Numbered from the stretch's first letter, positions 1-8,807 are shown. The stretch is DNA of 64,000 bases from Modestobacter sp. VKM Ac-2982 (GCF_026967935.1 NZ_JAPVBL010000001.1:620001-684000), one strand, 5' to 3'. A program made the numbers and translations. Notes: generated by a model from the sequence alone, not told the origin.

Positions 1-687
1 CTCGCGGTGGACAGCGGCCTGCCCCTGTCCACCATCCACCGCCTGGTCCGCACCCTGGTCGCCCGCGGGTACGTGCGCCAGCTCCCCTCCCGGCGCTACG
101 TGCTGGGTCCCCGGCTGATCCACCTGGGCGAGAGCTCCTCGCGGACCCTGGGCACCTGGGCCCGGCCGCACCTGAACGACCTGGTCGACTCCACCGGGGA
201 GACGGCGAACCTGGCGATGCTCGACGGCGACCGGGTGGTCTACGTCGCCCAGGTGCCCTCCAAGCACTCGATGCGGATGTTCACCGAGGTCGGCCGCCGG
301 GTGCACCTGCACTGCACCGGGGTGGGCAAGGCGCTGCTCTCCCAGCTGCCCCCCGGGACCGCCCGCGACCTCCTGGAGCGGGGCGGGATGCCGCGCCGCA
401 CCGCCAAGACCATCACCGACCCCGACGAGCTGCTCGCGCTGCTGCCGCAGATCGCCGAGCAGGGCTACGTGCTGGACGACGGCGAGCAGGAGATCGGGGT
501 GCGCTGCATCGCCGTGCCGGTACCCGGCGGTCCGGCGCAGACCGCGATCTCGGTCTCCGGCCCGGAGGGGCGGGTGCCGATGGACAGCGTGCCGCAGATC
601 GTGGCGCTGCTGCAGCAGGCCGCGGCCGGGCTCGCCGCCGAGCTGCGCGACGACAGTGCCCGCGCGCTCAGCGGCCGGTCCAGCTGA
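1..687 (+). CDS. IclR family transcriptional regulator (5' end outside window)
   Basis: The reading frame is open from base 1, so the start and part of the N-terminal winged helix lie outside the window; 228 residues are visible. The first residues (STIHRLVRTL) are the end of the helix-turn-helix recognition region, followed by the wing (ARGYVRQLPSRRYVLG) and the IclR effector-binding domain, with the family pattern HCTGVGKALL near residue 107 and a later GVRCIAVPV. IclR proteins bind palindromic operators and respond to small acids. Its last 20 bases overlap the 3' end of the convergent crotonase gene. It most likely controls the acid-catabolism genes to its right, which have a matching palindrome at 4352-4366. 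The effector is unknown. Confidence 0.93.
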   Translation, partial: LAVDSGLPLSTIHRLVRTLVARGYVRQLPSRRYVLGPRLIHLGESSSRTLGTWARPHLNDLVDSTGETANLAMLDGDRVVYVAQVPSKHSMRMFTEVGRRVHLHCTGVGKALLSQLPPGTARDLLERGGMPRRTAKTITDPDELLALLPQIAEQGYVLDDGEQEIGVRCIAVPVPGGPAQTAISVSGPEGRVPMDSVPQIVALLQQAAAGLAAELRDDSARALSGRSS

Positions 688-1453
688 CCTGTCCACGGTC
701 GACGAAGGCCCGCACGCCGGCCCGGAAGTCCGCACTGCCGAACACCTCCCGCACCAGGTCGTCACCGTCCGGCAGGCCTGCCCGGCGCAGCCGGGCCACC
801 GCCTGACCGGCGGCCTTCATGCTCAGTGGCGCGTGCCCGAGCAGCGTCTCGACGAGCGCGGCCAGCGCCGGGTCGAGCTCCCCGTCGGGCACCACCTCGC
901 CGACGAAGCCGGCCGCGGCCGCGTCGGCGGCGGACAGCAGCTTCGCGCGCAGCAGCATGTCCAGCGTGCGGCCCGGGCCCAGGTGGTGCACCAGCAGCGA
1001 GTAGGTGTTCATCGACAGGCAGTTGCCCAGCGTGCGGGCGATCGGGACGCCGAACCGGGACGACGCCGTCGCCACCCTCAGGTCGCAGGCGGCGGCCAGG
1101 GCGAGCCCGCCGCCGACACAGGACCCCTCGACCGCGGCGACGGTCGGCACGGTGACGTCCTCGAGCCGGTTGACCACCCGCTCGATCCGGGCCTCGTAGG
1201 CGATCCCGTCGTCCCCGCTGGTGGACTCCCCCTCACCGAACGTCAGGAACTGGGCGATGTCGGTGCCGGCGACGAAGGCCCGGCCGCCGGCGCCACGCAG
1301 CACCAGCACCCGTACCGACTCCTCCGCATCGGCCCGGGCGCAGGCCTCCTCGAGCCCCTCGTACATCGCGAAGGTCATCGCGTTGCGGGCCTCGGGGCGG
1401 TTGAACAGCACGGTGAGCACCGCGCCGTCCTGGGTGACCTCGAGCTCGCTCAT
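668..1453 (-). CDS. Crotonase-superfamily (enoyl-CoA hydratase/isomerase-like) protein lacking both catalytic glutamates
   Basis: A 261-residue single-domain crotonase fold acting on an acyl-CoA. The first oxyanion-hole segment AFVAGTDIAQF is near residues 59-69 and the second, VGGGLALA, near 113-120. In true hydratases the second motif continues as GGGCE and is followed by FGQPE, which supply the two catalytic glutamates. Here the matching segments read GGGLA and FGVPI, so both are missing. Ordinary hydration is therefore doubtful; isomerase, lyase, thioesterase or decarboxylase chemistry of the superfamily is possible. The start ATG overlaps the stop of the upstream CoA-transferase gene (ATGA), so the two are translationally coupled and probably act in sequence. 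Confidence 0.9.
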   Translation of the reverse strand: MSELEVTQDGAVLTVLFNRPEARNAMTFAMYEGLEEACARADAEESVRVLVLRGAGGRAFVAGTDIAQFLTFGEGESTSGDDGIAYEARIERVVNRLEDVTVPTVAAVEGSCVGGGLALAAACDLRVATASSRFGVPIARTLGNCLSMNTYSLLVHHLGPGRTLDMLLRAKLLSAADAAAAGFVGEVVPDGELDPALAALVETLLGHAPLSMKAAGQAVARLRRAGLPDGDDLVREVFGSADFRAGVRAFVDRGQVSWTGR

Positions 1454-2664
1454 GTGTCGTCCTCTCGACTGGATGGGATGACGGCGTCGACGACCTCGGC
1501 CGGGACGCCGTACCGGGTGAGCACCGCTCGGGTGTCGGCGCCCAGCGGGGGGCCGGCGACGCCGCGGACGGCGGGGGTGCGGGAGAACCGCATCGGCGAG
1601 CCGATCTGCCGCACCGGCCCGAGGGTCGGGTGCGGGGCGTCCCAGAAGAAGCCCCGCGCGTTCAGGTGCTCGTCGGTGAACACCTCGCCGTAGTCGTTGA
1701 TCGGGGCGCAGGGCACCCCGGCGGCCCCCAGGGCAGTGAGCAGGTCGGCGGTGGTGCGGGTCCGGGTGCGGCTCTCCACGACGTCCAGCAGCTCGCCGCG
1801 GCGGGCGTGCCGGCGGCTGGCGTCGGCGTAGCCGGGGTCGGCGAGCTCGTCGGCCATGTCCAGCGTGGCGCACAGCCCGGCCCAGGTGTTCGGGGTGTTC
1901 GCGCCGATGGTCACCCAGCCGTCGGCGGTCTGGAACGCCTGGTACGGCGCCTGGCTCTGGTGCGCCGAGCCCAGCGGCCCGCCCACCTCACCGGTGGCGA
2001 ACCACTTGCCGGCCTCCCACACCGCGAGGCTGACCCCGGCCTCGAACAGCGAGACGTCGATGGACTGGCCGACGCCGGTGCGGTCCCGCTCGCGCAGCGC
2101 CGCGGTGACCGCGAGCGCCAGGTAGAGGCCGCAGACCAGGTCGCAGACCGGGACGCCGACCTTGACCGGCTCGCCACCCGGGGTGCCGGTGATGCTCATG
2201 ATCCCGCTGCGCGCCTGGGCCATGATGTCGAGCCCGGGCAGCGGGGCGAGCGGCCCGTCCTGGCCCCAGCCGGACCCGGAGGCGTGCACCACCCGCGGGT
2301 TGACCGCCCAGATCGCGGCCGCGTCCAGCCCCAGCCGGGCCATCGCGCCGGGGCGCAGGTTCTCGATGACGACGTCCGCGACGGCGACCAGCTCGAGGAA
2401 CGCCTGCTTGCCGGCGGCGGACTTCAGGTCCAGCGCGACGGACTCCTTGTTCCGGTTCAGCCGCAGGTAGGGCGAGCTCTCACCGTCCACGAACGGCCCG
2501 CTGGCCCGGACCGGGTCACCCGACCGGGGGTCCTCCACCTTGACCACCCGGGCGCCCAGGTCGGCGAGCTGCATCGCGGCGTACGGCGCCGCCATGAAGA
2601 CGCCGACCTCGAGCACGGTGATGCCGGTCAGGGGCGGCTGGTCGGGCGGTGCGGGTGTGCTCAC
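1450..2664 (-). CDS. CaiB/BaiF family III CoA-transferase
   Basis: A 404-residue protein of usual family length. The N-terminal pattern GITVLEVGVFMAAPYAA and the later RLNRNKESVALDLK are typical of formyl-CoA/carnitine-type CoA-transferases. The expected catalytic aspartate, which forms the acyl-anhydride with the substrate, is Asp175 in PVCDLVCG. Such enzymes move CoA from a donor thioester to a free carboxylic acid. The gene lies between an acid permease upstream and a crotonase downstream with which it overlaps by 4 bases. The trio therefore reads as import, activation and conversion of a carboxylic acid. The substrate cannot be told from sequence. Confidence 0.93.
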   Translation of the reverse strand: MSTPAPPDQPPLTGITVLEVGVFMAAPYAAMQLADLGARVVKVEDPRSGDPVRASGPFVDGESSPYLRLNRNKESVALDLKSAAGKQAFLELVAVADVVIENLRPGAMARLGLDAAAIWAVNPRVVHASGSGWGQDGPLAPLPGLDIMAQARSGIMSITGTPGGEPVKVGVPVCDLVCGLYLALAVTAALRERDRTGVGQSIDVSLFEAGVSLAVWEAGKWFATGEVGGPLGSAHQSQAPYQAFQTADGWVTIGANTPNTWAGLCATLDMADELADPGYADASRRHARRGELLDVVESRTRTRTTADLLTALGAAGVPCAPINDYGEVFTDEHLNARGFFWDAPHPTLGPVRQIGSPMRFSRTPAVRGVAGPPLGADTRAVLTRYGVPAEVVDAVIPSSREDDT

Positions 2665-2788
2665 GTCTGCCTCCGCGGGTGGTGGTCTCGTCGTGGTCTG
2701 GATGTCCGGGTCCGGACGTGACCGCGCCCCGGCGGCTGGGTGCCGACCGGGGCGCGGGTGGTGCGGGGTGCTGCTCAGCGCCAGCAGG

Positions 2789-4336
2789 TCACAGCCAGCC
2801 GGGCACGATCAGGACCAGCCAGGTGATCGGCGGGATGAGCGCGACCATCGAGAAGCCCCAGACGGTCAGGTTCTTGAACGTCCGCTCCCGCTCGGCCTCG
2901 GTGGCGTTGGCGACGACGAGTGCCCCGCTGGTGGAGAACGGGCTGGAGTCGACGATCGAGGAGGACATCGCCAGTGCGGTGATCAGGCCGATCGCCCCGA
3001 TCGCGTTGTCGCCCTGGAGGAAGGGCACGGCCAGCGGGATCAGCGCACCGAGGATGCCGGTGGTGGAGGCGAAGGCCGAGACGACGGCGCCGATGTAGCA
3101 GATCAGCAGCGCGGCGATCAACGGGAGGCCGAGCTGGGCGACGTTGTCCCCGAGCCAGCCGGGAACGTCCTGGTCCTGCATCAGCCCGACGAAGGTGACG
3201 ATGCCGCAGATCAGCAGCACGGTCGGCCAGGCGATCTGGCCGACGGCGCCCTTGGCGCCGCGGGGGGCGATGACCGACAGGATGACGCCGACGGTGATCG
3301 CCATCAGGCCGATGTCCAGGTCGAGGGGGAGCAGCGACCCGACGACCAGGACGACGAGCCCGACCAGCGTCAGCGCGCGGTCCCGGTCGAGCGTGGTGAC
3401 CGGGTCGGGCGCGTTGTCGACGGCCAGCGCGGTGGTCTGCAGCGCCTTCTGGTCGGCGCGGTCCTCGACGTGGGAGTGCTGGTGGCCCGGCTCGCCGTGC
3501 CGCGCCTCGGTGACCCGGCCGCCGGAGACCGCCGCACCGGCGGTGCCGGTGCTGCCGACCGCCACGCCGCGGGCAGGGCCGCCGGGGATGTCCTCGCCGG
3601 TGTCCTCGGTGGCGTCCCCGGCGACGGAGGCCGCCACGAAGTCGTCGTCGCGCTTGTCGGTCAGGTCGACCCGCCCGCCGCCGAGCAGCTTGCGGCCGCC
3701 GAAGAGGAAGAAGACGGCGATGGAGAGCAGGATGTTGATGACGATCGAGGCGCCCCAGAGGAACAGCGGGCTGCCCTCCAGCCCGTTCTCTTCGACCACG
3801 GTGTTCGTGATCACACCGAAGATCGACAGCGGCGAGAACCCGCCGGCGGTGGCGCCGTTGATGATGAACAGGCCCATCAGCACCGGGTTGATCTGGTAGC
3901 GCCGCGCGAAGGACATGCCGACCGGGGCGATGATCGCCACCACCGCCGGCACGACGCCGCCGATGGCGGTGAGCACGCCGGTGACGGCGAACATCGCCCA
4001 CGGGATGGCCGCGAGCCGGCCGCCGGACGCGGTGACCGCTGCGTGCACCAGCCAGTCGACGGTGCCGTTGTTCTTGGCGATGGCGAACAGGTACGTCACC
4101 CCGACCAGGACGACGAACAACGACCCGGGGAAGAAGCCGAAGACCGCGTCGTCGTACGTCGGGTCGCCGCCGGTGCCGTAGATGAAGTAGCCGGCGATGA
4201 ACGCCGCCACCAGGGCCAACGCACCCATGTGCACGGGCAGCACCGTGGCGATCAGGAAGACCACCAGCAAGATCGAGATCAAGACGAGCTGTACGGACAC
4301 CGGCGTCCCCAGGGTTGGTCGAGGCGGGTGTGTCAC
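2789..4336 (-). CDS. SLC13/MatC-like organic acid permease
   Basis: A 515-residue polytopic membrane protein. About seven hydrophobic segments lie before residue 215 and about six after 320, with SLC13/dicarboxylate-carrier features such as NGATAGGFSPLSIFG near 160 and VDSSPFSTSGALV near the C-terminus. The N-terminal half resembles the MatC malonate/dicarboxylate carrier family. The two halves are joined by a loop of roughly 105 residues (215-320) that is acidic and contains four histidines at 280-289. The first in-frame start is GTG at 4336; a second GTG at 4305 with GGGGA upstream is an alternative. It is the first gene of a leftward group with the CoA-transferase (124-base gap), supplying its substrate. 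Confidence 0.88.
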   Translation of the reverse strand: MTHPPRPTLGTPVSVQLVLISILLVVFLIATVLPVHMGALALVAAFIAGYFIYGTGGDPTYDDAVFGFFPGSLFVVLVGVTYLFAIAKNNGTVDWLVHAAVTASGGRLAAIPWAMFAVTGVLTAIGGVVPAVVAIIAPVGMSFARRYQINPVLMGLFIINGATAGGFSPLSIFGVITNTVVEENGLEGSPLFLWGASIVINILLSIAVFFLFGGRKLLGGGRVDLTDKRDDDFVAASVAGDATEDTGEDIPGGPARGVAVGSTGTAGAAVSGGRVTEARHGEPGHQHSHVEDRADQKALQTTALAVDNAPDPVTTLDRDRALTLVGLVVLVVGSLLPLDLDIGLMAITVGVILSVIAPRGAKGAVGQIAWPTVLLICGIVTFVGLMQDQDVPGWLGDNVAQLGLPLIAALLICYIGAVVSAFASTTGILGALIPLAVPFLQGDNAIGAIGLITALAMSSSIVDSSPFSTSGALVVANATEAERERTFKNLTVWGFSMVALIPPITWLVLIVPGWL

Positions 4337-4351
4337 CCGCCGGTCAAGCGC

Positions 4352-4366
4352 TTCCGCGATGCGGAA
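4352..4366. promoter_or_regulatory. Perfect palindrome, probable IclR-type operator
   Basis: TTCCGC-GAT-GCGGAA is an exact 6-3-6 inverted repeat, 16 bases upstream of the permease GTG start and about 170 bases upstream of the divergent aminotransferase gene. IclR-family operators commonly have this form, for example those of the PobR/PcaU branch. An IclR gene lies at the left edge of the same gene group. Confidence 0.6.
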
Positions 4367-4535
4367 CCGCCTTTTCGCTAGCGGGGATTAGAAGGTCTGC
4401 TGCCCGTCAGTGTCAAGGGTCACAGGACGTCCGAGATGTCTCTACGTCAATCCGCCTGCCGGTAGTAGCCTCCCGCATGGTGGACTTCCGGCGACGAGCC
4501 GGCGGTCCGGACGAGACACTCATGGAGGCACGGGC

Positions 4536-5708
4536 ATGTCAGTGACGACGACGACCGGCGGGCGCCACTTCCTGCAGATCCCGGGGCCGACCAACGTGCC
4601 CGACCGGGTGCTGCGGGCGATGTCCGCCCCGACCATCGACCACCGCGGCCCGGAGTTCGCCGCTCTCGGCCTGGAGGTCCTCGAGGCCGTCAAGCCGGTC
4701 TTCGGCACCACCCAGCCGGTCGTCATCTACCCCGCCTCGGGCACCGGGGCCTGGGAGGCGGCGCTCACCAACACGCTCTCGCCCGGGGACAAGGTGCTGG
4801 CCTTCGAGACCGGCCACTTCGCCACCCTCTGGCAGGACATGGCGACCCGGCTGGGCCTGGAGGTCGAGTTCGTGCCGGGCGACTGGCGGCACGGCGCCGA
4901 CCCGGCCGCGGCCCAGGAGCGGCTCGCCGCCGACACCGGGCACGAGATCAAGGCCGTCATGGTGGTCCACAACGAGACCTCCACCGGCGTGACCAGCCGG
5001 ATCCCGGAGGTACGGAAGGCCATCGACGCCGCCGAGCACCCCGCCCTGCTGCTGGTCGACACCATCTCCTCGCTGGGCAGCATCGACTACCGGCACGACG
5101 AGTGGGGCGTCGACGTCACCGTCGCCGGGTCGCAGAAGGGGCTCATGCTGCCGCCGGGGCTGAGCTTCAACGCGGTCAGCGACAAGGCGCTGCAGGCGTC
5201 GAAGACCGCCGGCCTGCCCCGGTCGTTCTGGGACTGGCAGCCGATCCTGGCTGCCAACGAGCGCGGCTTCTTCCCGTACACGCCGGCCACCAACCTGCTG
5301 TACGCGCTCAAGGTCGCGCTGGAGATGCTGGACGACGAGGGTCTGGCCAACGTCTACGCCCGGCACACCCGGCACGCCGAGGCCACCCGGGCCGCCGTCC
5401 GGGGCTGGGGCCTGGAGGTGCTGGCGCTCGACGAGCGCGAGTACTCCGGCTCGCTGACCGCGATCTACATGCCGGACGGCGGCGCCGACGCCGTCCGGGC
5501 GACGATCCTGCGGGAGTACGACATGTCACTGGGCGCCGGGCTGGGCAAGCTGGCCGACAAGGTGTTCCGGATCGGGCACCTGGGCCACTTCAACGACCTG
5601 ACCCTGGTGGGCACGTTGGGTGGCGTGCAGATGGGCCTGGTCCGCAGCGGCGTGGACATCGACCCGAACGGCATCCAGGCCGCCCTCGAGCGCCTGCAGC
5701 AGGCATGA
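4536..5708 (+). CDS. sgaA: Serine--glyoxylate aminotransferase (class V)
   Basis: A 390-residue PLP-dependent class V aminotransferase. The N-terminal segment GRHFLQIPGPTNVPDRVLRAM, the region around ASGTGAWEAALTNTLSPGDK and the PLP lysine Lys201 in VAGSQKGLMLPPG match serine-glyoxylate aminotransferases. Asp175 in LLLVDTISS should contact the pyridine ring. It converts glyoxylate plus serine (or alanine) to glycine and hydroxypyruvate (or pyruvate). The frame is open upstream to 4410, but ATG 4536 is preceded by GGAGG at good spacing and matches the family N-terminus. Its TGA overlaps the ATG of the next gene, so it forms an operon with the FAD/Fe-S oxidoreductase, pointing to glyoxylate/hydroxyacid metabolism. 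Confidence 0.93.
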   Translation: MSVTTTTGGRHFLQIPGPTNVPDRVLRAMSAPTIDHRGPEFAALGLEVLEAVKPVFGTTQPVVIYPASGTGAWEAALTNTLSPGDKVLAFETGHFATLWQDMATRLGLEVEFVPGDWRHGADPAAAQERLAADTGHEIKAVMVVHNETSTGVTSRIPEVRKAIDAAEHPALLLVDTISSLGSIDYRHDEWGVDVTVAGSQKGLMLPPGLSFNAVSDKALQASKTAGLPRSFWDWQPILAANERGFFPYTPATNLLYALKVALEMLDDEGLANVYARHTRHAEATRAAVRGWGLEVLALDEREYSGSLTAIYMPDGGADAVRATILREYDMSLGAGLGKLADKVFRIGHLGHFNDLTLVGTLGGVQMGLVRSGVDIDPNGIQAALERLQQA

Positions 5709-8617
5709 CAGCGGCCCCGGAGCGCCCCCGTGTGGGGGTGGCGGACCTCGAGCAGGAGCTGACCCGGGCGCTGGACGGCGAGGTCGCCTTCGACGACTAC
5801 ACCCGGCACATCTTCAGCCAGGACGCCTCGATGTACACGATGACGCCGGTCGGGGTCGCCTACCCGGCGCACACCGCCGACGTGGTCGCCGCCGTGCGGC
5901 TGGCCCGCGAGGCCGGCATCCCGGTGCTCGCCCGCGGGGCGGGCACCAGCCTGGCCGGGCAGACCGTCGGCCCGGGGCTGGTGCTGGACCTCTCCCGGCA
6001 CATGCACCGGATCACCGAGCTCGACCCGGAGGGCCGCAGCGCCCGGGTGGAGCCCGGCGTCGTGCAGGACGACCTCAACCGGGCCGCCGCCGCGGCCGGA
6101 CTGATGTTCGGGCCGGACACCTCGACGTCCAACCGCGCCACCATCGGCGGGATGATCGGCAACAACTCCGCCGGCAGCGGCTCGGTGCGCTTCGGCATGA
6201 CCATCGACCACGTCCAGGAGGTCGACGTCGTCCTGGCCGACGGCTCGACGGCCACCTTCGGGGTCGTGGACGAGGCCGAGCGGGCCCGCCGCGCCCAAGG
6301 GGACACGCTGGAGGCGGAGATCTACCGCCGGCTGCCCGAGCTGGTCGCGGCGAACGCGGAGGCGATCGCCACCGGGTTCCCGTCGTTCTGGCGGCGGGCC
6401 GGTGGCTACCGGCTGGACCGGCTGGCCGAGGGGCAGCCCTTCGACCTGGCCAAGTTCCTGGTCGGCTCCGAGGGCACGCTGGCGATCATCACCTCCGCCC
6501 GGGTCGGGCTGGTGCCCAAGCCGTCCAAGCAGGTCTTCGCAGTGGGCCACTTCGAGACCGTGCAGGCGGCGATCAACGCCACCGAGGACGCTCTCTCGGT
6601 CGACCCGGCGCAGGTGGAGCTGCTGGACCGCACGATCCTGGACCTCTCCCGGCAGAAGATCGAGTACGCCGGGCTGGGCAAGATCCTGCAGGGCGACCCG
6701 GAGGCGCTGCTGTTCGTCTCCTTCACCGGGGACGACGAGGCGCAGCTGGTCGAGTCGATGGACGCGCTCATCGAGCTGTGGGAGCGCAACGGCCACGGCT
6801 ACCACACCCTGCGGGCGGTCACCCCGGCCCAGCAGGGCGCCCTGCTCAAGGTCCGCAAGTCCGCCCTGGGCCTGCTGATGGCCAACTCGGTGGGCGCTCG
6901 CCGGCCGCTGGCGTTCGTCGAGGACACCGCCGTCGACCCCAAGCACCTGGCCGCGTACACCGCCCGCTTCCGCGACGTGCTGGACCGGCACGGGCTCGAG
7001 GCGGGGTTCTACGGCCACTGCTCGGTGGGCTGTCTGCACATCCGCCCGTTCGTCGACCTCTCCCAGCCGGGGCAGGTCGAGGTGATGCGCTCGGTCGCCG
7101 TCGAGGTCAAGGACCTCGTGCGCGAGTACGGCGGGGTGAACTCCAGCGAGCACGGTGACGGGCTGGCACGCAGCGAGTTCAACCGCGAGCTCTTCGGCGA
7201 CGACCTCTACGAGGCCATGCGCCAGGTCAAGGGGATCTTCGACCCGCAGGGCACGCTGAACCCCGGCAAGATCGTCGACTCCCCGGCGATGACCGAGCAC
7301 CTGCGGGACGAGAACCCGCCGCAGCCCGGCCCGCTGCGCACCCGCCTGCAGTTCGACGTCGTCGGTGGGATGTTCGGCGCCGCCGACCGCTGCATGAACA
7401 TCGGCCTGTGCCGCAAGTCCACGACCGGGGCGATGTGCCCGTCCTACATCGCCACCCGGATGGAGGAGCACTCCACCCGTGGCCGCGCCGGCGCGCTGGT
7501 CAAGGCGCTCAGCGAGGGCGACCCGCACACCGCGCTGGCGGACGAGCGGCTGCACGAGGTGCTCGACCTGTGCCTGATGTGCAAGGCCTGCAAGAGCGAG
7601 TGCCCGCTGGGCGTCGACGTCTCGGCGATGAAGAGCGAGGCGCTGGCGGCCAAGCACGACGTGCACGGCACCCCGCTGCGGTCGCGGGCGTTCGGTGCGA
7701 TCCGGACGCTCAACCGACTGGGCTCGGCGACCGCACCGCTGTCGAACCTGCCGCTGAAGATCAAGCCGCTGCGGGCGCTGATGGACTCCCGCCTCGGCAT
7801 CGCCCGTCAGCGGGACCTGCCGGTCTTCCACCGGACGACGCTGATGCGCTGGTTCAAGCGGCACGAGGCACCGGCGGCGCTGACCCAGCAGCCGGTCACG
7901 ATGCTGGCCGACTCGTTCACCAGCTACACCGAGCCGGGCATCGGTCAGGCCGTGGTGCGGCTGCTGGAGGCGGCGGGCCACCCGGTGCGGCTGGAGAGCA
8001 AGGGCTGCTGCGGCCGCGCGAGCATCTCCAAGGGCCTGCTGGACGACGCCCGGGGCAAGGCGCAGAAGCTGGCGGCGAACCTCTGCGAGGGCTCGGAGCC
8101 CGGTTCGCCGATCGTGGGCTGCGAGCCATCCTGCATCCTCACGCTCCGCGCCGAGCACGTGGAGCTGCTGCCCGACGACCCGAACGTCCGGGACGTCGCG
8201 GCGCGGGTGCAGCTGCCAGAGGAGCTGCTGGTCGAGGCGATCGACTCCGGCCGGCTGCGGCTGCGCGAGGACAGCTGGCTGGCTGGCCGGACCGTGGTCT
8301 TCCACGGCCACTGCCACCAGAAGGCCGAGGCCGGGACGGCGGCCACCGTGGCGCTGCTGTCGCGGATCCCCGGGGTCACGGTGCAGGAGCTGGACGCCGG
8401 CTGCTGCGGCATGGCCGGGTCGTTCGGCTTCGAGTCCGAGCACTACGACATCTCCCTGCAGGTGGGGGAGGACCGGCTGTTCCCCGCCGTCCGGGCCGCC
8501 GCGCCCGACGCGGTCATCGCCGCGACCGGGGTCTCCTGCCGTCAGCAGATCTTCCACGGCACCCAGCGCACCGCCTGGCACCCGGCGGAGCTGGTCCTGG
8601 AGGCGCTCTCCCTCTGA
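5705..8617 (+). CDS. FAD-binding and Fe-S-binding 2-hydroxyacid oxidoreductase (D-lactate/glycolate dehydrogenase-like fusion)
   Basis: A 970-residue fusion. An N-terminal PCMH FAD-binding domain (LARGAGTSLAGQT near residue 80, GGMIGNNSAGS near 150) is followed by an FAD-oxidase C-terminal domain. Two cysteine clusters for 4Fe-4S centres come next: CMNIGLCRKSTTGAMCP from residue 563 and CLMCKACKSECP from 623. The C-terminal part has two CCG segments (Cys768-Cys769 and near 900), as in glycolate oxidase subunit F and heterodisulfide reductases. The whole equals GlcD plus GlcF in one chain, as in YdiJ-type proteins. It should oxidise a D-2-hydroxyacid to a 2-oxoacid at the membrane. The ATG lies inside the aminotransferase stop (ATGA). 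Confidence 0.9.
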   Translation: MTAAPERPRVGVADLEQELTRALDGEVAFDDYTRHIFSQDASMYTMTPVGVAYPAHTADVVAAVRLAREAGIPVLARGAGTSLAGQTVGPGLVLDLSRHMHRITELDPEGRSARVEPGVVQDDLNRAAAAAGLMFGPDTSTSNRATIGGMIGNNSAGSGSVRFGMTIDHVQEVDVVLADGSTATFGVVDEAERARRAQGDTLEAEIYRRLPELVAANAEAIATGFPSFWRRAGGYRLDRLAEGQPFDLAKFLVGSEGTLAIITSARVGLVPKPSKQVFAVGHFETVQAAINATEDALSVDPAQVELLDRTILDLSRQKIEYAGLGKILQGDPEALLFVSFTGDDEAQLVESMDALIELWERNGHGYHTLRAVTPAQQGALLKVRKSALGLLMANSVGARRPLAFVEDTAVDPKHLAAYTARFRDVLDRHGLEAGFYGHCSVGCLHIRPFVDLSQPGQVEVMRSVAVEVKDLVREYGGVNSSEHGDGLARSEFNRELFGDDLYEAMRQVKGIFDPQGTLNPGKIVDSPAMTEHLRDENPPQPGPLRTRLQFDVVGGMFGAADRCMNIGLCRKSTTGAMCPSYIATRMEEHSTRGRAGALVKALSEGDPHTALADERLHEVLDLCLMCKACKSECPLGVDVSAMKSEALAAKHDVHGTPLRSRAFGAIRTLNRLGSATAPLSNLPLKIKPLRALMDSRLGIARQRDLPVFHRTTLMRWFKRHEAPAALTQQPVTMLADSFTSYTEPGIGQAVVRLLEAAGHPVRLESKGCCGRASISKGLLDDARGKAQKLAANLCEGSEPGSPIVGCEPSCILTLRAEHVELLPDDPNVRDVAARVQLPEELLVEAIDSGRLRLREDSWLAGRTVVFHGHCHQKAEAGTAATVALLSRIPGVTVQELDAGCCGMAGSFGFESEHYDISLQVGEDRLFPAVRAAAPDAVIAATGVSCRQQIFHGTQRTAWHPAELVLEALSL

Positions 8618-8630
8618 CGGTGGGCAGCGT

Positions 8631-8715
8631 GGATCAGGTGCCCTGATCCAACGCTGTCCCCCCGCACCAACGCTGCTGTGGGGGGACAGCCGGTGATCAG
8701 GGGACCTGATCACCG
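8631..8715. repeat. Array of three hairpins with repeated GATCAGG arms
   Basis: After the oxidoreductase stop there are three perfect inverted repeats in a row. Stem 8631-8638 pairs with 8642-8649 (GGATCAGG, loop TGC). Stem 8653-8663 pairs with 8680-8690 (GCTGTCCCCCC). Stem 8691-8701 pairs with 8705-8715 (CGGTGATCAGG, loop GGA). The first and third share the GATCAGG arm, and the word AACGCTG occurs twice between them. This may be a compound terminator or a small repeat element. Confidence 0.6.
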
Positions 8716-8736
8716 CTGAGAGTGATGTGCGGACCG

Positions 8737-8773
8737 CGAGAGGCGGCGACGGGACTCCCGTCGCCGCCTCTCG
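8737..8773 (+). terminator. Long perfect hairpin, probable terminator
   Basis: A perfect 17-base stem (8737-8753 with 8757-8773) around a 3-base loop ACT, without a following T tract, as is common for terminators in high-GC actinobacteria. It closes the hairpin cluster after the FAD/Fe-S gene and separates it from the MarR/MFS operon. Confidence 0.6.
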
Positions 8774-8807
8774 GCGTCGTGGGCCGCCCAGGTCACTGCG
8801 CCAGCAT

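Noticed and set aside
2540-4381. 613-residue frame opposite the permease
   Set aside because: Mainly Asp/Arg/Gly/Gln low complexity produced by reading hydrophobic codons in antisense; the minus-strand frame has clear membrane helices.
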